Source: Bettongia penicillata ogilbyi (lineage: Eukaryota > Chordata > Mammalia > Diprotodontia > Potoroidae). From it: DNA of 64,000 bases. Under the pieces are notes generated by a model, which made no database searches, was not told the origin of the DNA, and worked only from the letters and a program-made list of their open reading frames with translations. Of this stretch, positions 59,352 through 64,000 are shown piece by piece. Where the stretch lies: NCBI GenBank assembly GCA_023548195.1, contig JAJHZJ010000252.1, positions 5,433,242 through 5,497,241 of the forward strand, given 5' to 3'. A program made the position numbers and the translations under genes. How positions within the stretch are numbered: position 1 is the stretch's first letter; each line of letters starts with the position of its first letter.

Positions 59352-59974
59352 TGTATGTAAGGTGCATTTTATTGTGTATAAGGTGAATTTTTGTTATTAT
59401 TTCTTAGAGTTCAGTTTCCCAGGATCCACAACTATAATAATCTCTTGTTCCCAGATATTAGATATGAATTCTCATAATTATGGTTCAAAACATCTCCACC
59501 ACACTTGCATAGCATTATATAAATAATATAAACAACGACTGCGGCTACACAATGAGTCACAGGGATGAGGTGATTTAAACTTATGAGGGTATTGCTGGCA
59601 ATATGCCTTCTTTGTCTGATGCCCTATAAAGTAGGTGGTCAGTGGTCAGTGAATGGGGAACCTTAAGGTTGAATGCACAAATGTTGTGTGTGCCTTGAAG
59701 GCCCCCTTTGAGGCTTGAGGGGATTTAGGGGAAGCAGAAGTTGTGCCTGTCTTGATTGACCTCATTGAAATGTAGGGGTACTTTCCCCTTATTCCCTTCT
59801 GACTGGTCCCTGTGAGAAGGGTGATTAGGGAACACTGTAGGAGTTGTGCTCTCATTATCAGCAATCCTCTTCTGAGAAAACTAGACTCGAATAAAGTAAG
59901 ATTACCTGTCTGACCAAATCAAGAGTGAACCTGTGCTAGAAGCCTTCCCGTGTGTTGTGTTTATATGTCTTACA
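59352..59974 (+). mobile_element. Solo LTR, 623 bp, inserted in a SINE
   Basis: Begins TGTATGTAAGG and ends GTCTTACA, giving the TG...CA ends of a retroviral LTR. Flanked by CCAAG at 59347-59351 and 59975-59979 (5 bp duplication). A poly(A) signal lies in GACTCGAATAAAGTAAG near 59890. No internal gene sequence; consistent with recombination between two LTRs of an endogenous retrovirus. Confidence 0.9.
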
Positions 59975-60035
59975 CCAAGAAACCCCCAAATGGGGTCACA
60001 AAGAGTCAGACCTAACTGAAAAAACTCGACAATAT
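59975..60035 (+). mobile_element. Marsupial SINE, 3' part of the interrupted copy
   Basis: CCAAGAAACCCCCAAATGGG, GTCACAAAGAGTCAGACCTA: exactly the tail missing at 59351. Confidence 0.93.
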
Positions 60036-60039
60036 TATG

Positions 60040-60125
60040 TATAGTGAGTATCGTATTTCTTGCCTTCTCAGTGAGTGAGGGGGTGGAGAAGGGAGAAAAT
60101 TTGGAACTGAAAATAAAACTTCTTT
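60040..60125 (+). mobile_element. L1 3' terminal fragment
   Basis: TTCTTGCCTTCTCAGTGAGT, GAGAAAATTTGGAACTGAAA, AATAAAACTT: sense L1 3'UTR terminus. Confidence 0.7.
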
Positions 60126-60129
60126 GGTT

Positions 60130-60630
60130 GCCACATTGCAATGCTCATTCATATCCAGCTTAAAGTCCTTTAAAACCTTAATTCTTTTTTCAGGAAAAAA
60201 AAAAAACTGCCTTTTATCCATGTCTTCCCATTTCATACTTGAGAAGTGGATTTTTTTTATACTTAAGGATAAGACTTTATCTTCATACCTGCTGCGCTTC
60301 ATCTTATTAAATCTAGCCTATTGCTAGGCTCCAGTCTATCAAGATTCTTTTGGGTCCTGACTGTCATCTAATATGTGAATTATCCCCCTCAGCTTTGTGG
60401 TGTTGATGTATACCCATGCTTTCTTCCAAGTCAATGGTAAAAATATTAAATAGCACCATGCCAAACACAGATCCCAGAGTTTACTCCACTAGGAACTTCC
60501 TGCCACATTGACATCGAAACAGTATCTCTTTGAGTACAGTCATCTATCTAGTTCTGACACCATCTACTTGTATCATGATCTAGTCCATCTCCCTCTATGT
60601 TCTCCACAAGAATAATATTGAATATGGCAA
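60130..60630 (-). mobile_element. CR1/L3 LINE, second part
   Basis: Continuation of 58535-59110: CAGTCTATCAAGATTCTTTT, GGGTCCTGACTGTCATCTAA, CTTCTTCCAAGTCAATGGTA-type block (about 60421-60438), CACAGATCCCAGAGTTTACT. Order matches the antisense element. Confidence 0.82.
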
Positions 60631-60639
60631 TTAGGAGGT

Positions 60640-61040
60640 ATCTCAATTCAGTAATAATTTCACAAAAAAATGGTTTTGACAGAAATAGATTAAAACCAGA
60701 CTGAAGGCTTCTGAGGAGTGAATGCATAGTAGGGAAATATGAATAGAGAGTATAGACTACTCTATTTTGGAGTTTAATCATGAAGAAGAGAGAAATAAAT
60801 GACTTGAGATGTGGGAGAGGGCAAATGAAGGAGCTAATGTGGAAAAATTTGGTTTCCTCATTGAAGTGGAAGGTAAGGTCATCAGCTGAAGGGGATGAGA
60901 TGATTGTAGCATGGGATGCTTATGAAGAAAGGATATATAACTTCCTTTCACCTGGTATCACAAAGAAATTAAGAATAAATGGGGAATCAAACATTTCACT
61001 CTGAGAAATTATAAGTACCCTTTATTATTGTAATGGTAAT
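60640..61040. other. Unassigned intronic DNA
   Basis: Short frames on both strands (60548-60781 minus, 60780-61004 plus) show no domain. Confidence 0.4.
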
Positions 61041-61045
61041 TGTGA

Positions 61046-61545
61046 GAGCTAAAGATCTTCCCATCCATTACTGGGCCTACCCATTGAGAGATGCTTGATT
61101 AGGGGAGGCCCACATCTTTTGCTAATTTTCTAATGAGGCACTGGTTTTCAAGGTTTGTGATGCCCTCTGGCTCTGAAAAGTGTATATATACTCTGAGGTG
61201 AGGTTTTATTTTGGGGTTAATTCAGTTGGAAGTATTTGTTTGGTCAGATAAGACTCTGGGCAGCCACTAAGGAGTCCTCCAACTTTGAAAACCCAGCTAT
61301 TGCTGCATCTTTCTCTGGTAACAATGTATGTATGTAATGGTCAGACATTGCATTTATCTGTTGATTTGTGATGTATGTATTGCTTATGGTCAGACAGTTA
61401 GAATCCCTGTCTATTGATCTTTGTTTCTCTATATTTCCTCTGAAGTTCAGGGTGCTGATGTTTTCCTCTGAACTAAATGAATAATATCTGTGCCTGATTA
61501 AAGTGATTGCTGACCCCTCAAAAATTGTTTTCCTAGATCATGTAT
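61046..61545 (+). mobile_element. LTR-like element
   Basis: TGTGAGAGCTAAAGATCTTC near the left edge, a TATA-type GTGTATATATACTCTG near 61181, then GAATAATATCTGTGCCTGAT with AAGTGATTGCTGACCCCTCA. LTR-like layout but a weak poly(A) signal. Confidence 0.45.
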
Positions 61546-61603
61546 GCTGGGGTCCTTGATGACACAATTATATAAGTAAGTTGCATTCTTCCTATGAAAA
61601 ATA

Positions 61604-62560
61604 CTAGTGCAATGGAAGAAATATAAGTAAAGAAAAAAATGATAAGGTAACACAATAGATTCTGACTAAGCTTTCAAAAAATGAGATGAAAAATTCTATC
61701 CTATACAATATTGTATTTATTATTGTCTCCTTAAATTGCTCTTTCTTAAAAGAAATAATTTTCCATTTATCTGAGAAGTTTATTGATGGGTTAACATCCT
61801 TCTTCCAGAAAATATTAGTCATATTTTGCAGGATATCAGGAAATTCAGTCATTTTTTTGTGATGAGATTTCAAACATTGAAAAGATTGTTTTTCTGTTCT
61901 CTCCAAATGTATTGACTACATTCACCATCATCTGTATTCTAGTCAAAGCGAAACTCAGCCACAAACTCTTATCAGAGCTTTTGTAATTTCAGTGTTGATT
62001 GAACGTCTTGGAAGAATGACAACAAAATTTCAGTTCTTTTAGCTGTGGAATTAGCATTAATAAGAAAATTCCAATGTATGTTCATAGCTAAGGCGTCAAG
62101 TTTCTCATAGCACAATACCAATTCCTGAAATGCTTCAAAATAACCTTATGACTAGTTTGTAGCATTTCCTCTCCAAAGATGATTAATAGCAGCTTTAGAT
62201 TGCGATTTTAGTCTTGAACACAACTCGTATCCTTTCAGGTGAATATGATGAGACAATCAAGCGTACAGAATCCATCTTGGTCCACAATACTTTGTGAGGA
62301 CATTGTTAGTTTCTGCCTGTTTCCTGGATTCAGATCTTAAACCCATAATACCTCTTTCCTTGACATGAATGAAAGGTTAGCCAAATGGATTCACCAGTGA
62401 TTTCTTGAACAATGTAGACACTTTCACATTCCAGCTCCTGATTCCTTCCTTGTTGTAACTAAGAAATATTCCTTCTGGGGATGAAGTTAGTATCCTGATA
62501 AAATTAAAATATTATTGGAAACAATAACCTCCCAAGCTACTAGTTGCTAGTATTCACCTT
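61604..62560 (-). pseudogene. Unrecognised coding-like fossil
   Basis: On the minus strand, a 100-codon open frame (61604-61906) follows other protein-like segments in shifting frames: one reading YEKLDALAMNIHWNFLINAN over about 61975-62120, then upstream GYELCSRLKSQSKAAINHLW, and near 62400-62450 QELECESVYIVQEITGES. Stops and frameshifts separate them. The composition and continuous strand bias look like a decayed coding sequence (processed pseudogene or transposase), but I do not recognise the family and it is not L1, RTE or SYTL5. Confidence 0.35.
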
Positions 62561-62569
62561 GGTGTGAAT

Positions 62570-62835
62570 TACTTTTTAAAGCTGTTTTCTAAGAAGGACT
62601 GGGTAGATATGCAGTACCACACAGGACAAGAGTAATTAACAGGGAAGAGTCAGCAATCTAGAGGATAGGGTCTATTTCTGAGGGAGACAGCTCAAGGATA
62701 GGGACTAAAAGGTGGAAGGGGGTCATTGTTTCTTGGAAGAAGAAAACAACAGGGCACATAAAAGAAATCTCATCTTCTATAAAATTTTGTTAAGGGCATA
62801 CCCTACAAGCCCTTACTATGGAGGGCAGAGGGGAA
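62570..62835. other. Unassigned intronic DNA
   Basis: No exon or named repeat. Confidence 0.4.
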
Positions 62836-62839
62836 TTAG

Positions 62840-63085
62840 CATTTATATAGTGCTTACTGTGTGCCAGGCACTGTATTAAACACTTGATGAATATCCCATC
62901 TGATCTTTACAGCAACCCTGCAAGATTGGGGGTATTATTATCCCCATTTAACACCTGAGAAAACTGAGGCAAAAAGAGGCTGACTTTCCCAAGGTCACAC
63001 TGTTAATAGATGTCAGAGCCCAAATTTGAACTCAGGTCTCTCTGACTCCAGACTAAGCACCCTATCCACCATACCGCCAGACACC
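62840..63085 (-). mobile_element. MIR SINE, near full length
   Basis: AGCATTTATATAGTGCTTAC, GTGTGCCAGGCACTGTATTA, TATCCCCATTTAACACCTGA, CCCAAGGTCACACTGTTAAT, TTTGAACTCAGGTCTCTCTG. Confidence 0.9.
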
Positions 63086-63139
63086 ATCTGGCTATGGGAA
63101 AGCTTCAAATAACCAGAATTCAATGGCCTGGCATCTCAG

Positions 63140-63390
63140 TTAATTGCTGGTTGGTTCTGTGTGACTCTTCATGATCCCATTTGGGGTTTTCTGGGCAATG
63201 ATACTAGAATGGTTTGCAGTTTCCTTCTCCAGATCATTTTACAGGTGAGGAAACTGAATCTAATAAAGTTAACTGGCTGGCCCAGGGTGGCACAACTAGT
63301 AAGTGTCTCTGGCCAGACTTAAACACAGGAAAATGTCTTACTGATTTCAGGCCCAGAGCTTTATGTACTATGGTGCAACCTAGTTGTCTT
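63140..63390 (-). mobile_element. Marsupial MIR-like SINE, full length
   Basis: TTCATGATCCCATTTGGGGT, TTTCCTTCTCCAGATCATTT, GGCTGGCCCAGGGTGGCACA, then GGTGCAACCTAGTTGTC. Confidence 0.9.
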
Positions 63391-63399
63391 TCTCAGCAA

Positions 63400-63755
63400 T
63401 TAGGAAGTCTAGCATTCTAGGCATCCTAATTAACTAAGGCTCCATGTAATTGAATTCTAATGAATAATTAAAGATTTTGAATAAATAAATTAAATAAATA
63501 AAAAGATCTAATCAGGGTTTTTTAGTTGTGGGTGGTTTTGCACCTTTTTTTGTGCCATGGACCTTTTATGGCAGTCTGAAAAATTCTATGGTTCCTTTCC
63601 CAGAATAGTACATTTAAATGCATAAAATAAAATATACAAGATTACAAAGGAAACCAATTATTTTGAAGTACAGTTGCCAAAATATTCATTTAAAACAAGA
63701 AGGTTAGGAACACTTGAATTAAATAATCTTCCAGATGTTCTTCTTTCTGAGGCAA
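63400..63755. other. Unassigned intronic DNA
   Basis: AAATAAAT-rich patch at 63480-63500; otherwise nothing recognised. Confidence 0.4.
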
Positions 63756-63759
63756 GAGG

Positions 63760-63865
63760 AGTTAAACATTAGACTCACCCAAGGTCACACAGGTGGTAAG
63801 TCCCAGAACCAGGTCCAATCTCAAGTCCAATTCTCCATCCACTGCACCATACTAACTGCCTCCCA
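63760..63865 (-). mobile_element. MIR remnant
   Basis: CACCCAAGGTCACACAGGTG, CTCAAGTCCAATTCTCCATC, CACTGCACCATACTAACTGC. Confidence 0.75.
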
Positions 63866-64000
63866 TAAAGTTACTTCTCCCAGAAAGTTAAATAAGAAAA
63901 TGTCAAAACTGCTTTCAAATCTTTCCTGATTAATGTTGCACACCCACTGAAGCTAGTTACTCCATAGACTCATAGGCTCTTATAGTTAGAAGGTACATTT

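Overview
The window is mammalian nuclear DNA, almost certainly from a marsupial. It is AT-rich, has no dense coding, and is packed with interspersed repeats. The marsupial call rests on many copies of a tRNA-derived, MIR-like SINE (5' part related to GGCAGCTAGGTGGCGCAGTG; 3' part with AAATGGGGTCATGAAGAGTC), marsupial-type L1 5'UTR, ORF1 and 3'UTR sequence, RTE-related repeats, and old L2, MIR and CR1/L3 fossils. The species cannot be named from sequence alone.

The only protein gene I can support is SYTL5 (synaptotagmin-like 5, Slp5), on the minus strand. Two consecutive coding exons are present: 17384-17593 (end of the first SHD helix plus the eight-cysteine zinc finger) and 1033-1148 (second half of the Rab-binding SHD, with the EWFF motif). 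Splice sites are canonical, reading frames intact and exon phases match (phase 2 junctions). A 16.2 kb intron separates them. I found no candidate for the preceding exon (initiator Met and start of the SHD) in the 46 kb above 17593, so the rest of the window is read as SYTL5 intron or upstream DNA. The linker and C2 domains must lie beyond position 1.

Layout. 1-17.6 kb: SYTL5 exons and intron with L1 3'UTR fragments, a long L2 in each orientation, LTR-like segments, a hAT-type foldback element (12.8 kb) and a 7SL RNA pseudogene (13.6-13.9 kb). 17.6-25.3 kb: intron with SINEs, MIRs, L2 pieces and an L1 3' end. 25.4-31.1 kb: an old, nearly full-length, decayed L1 interrupted by an RTE-type SINE, with a related inverted copy past its ORF2. 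31.2-46 kb: L2, SINEs, a reversed L1 ORF1 region, several microsatellites, an RTE fragment and a CR1/L3 split by a SINE. 46.3-49.9 kb: a diverged tandem duplication whose second unit holds a 2.85 kb half-L1 (HAL1-like) insertion with intact target-site duplications. 50.5-57.4 kb: LTR-like segments, one with an internal minisatellite, and L1 fragments. 57.4-60.6 kb: two convergent CR1/L3 copies, one containing a SINE that itself holds a 623 bp solo LTR. 61-64 kb: LTR-like DNA, an unrecognised coding-like fossil, and SINEs/MIRs.

I see no sign of a novel enzymatic, defence or operon-like system. The most useful observations are the SYTL5 exons, the half-L1 with a paralogous empty site, the nested LTR-in-SINE-in-CR1 stack, the 7SL pseudogene, the inverted repeats around the old L1 ORF2, and two unexplained minus-strand coding-like stretches (38.3 kb and 61.6-62.5 kb). 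Repeat family names come from memory of consensus sequences, not a search; edges are good to tens of bases unless a target-site duplication is given.
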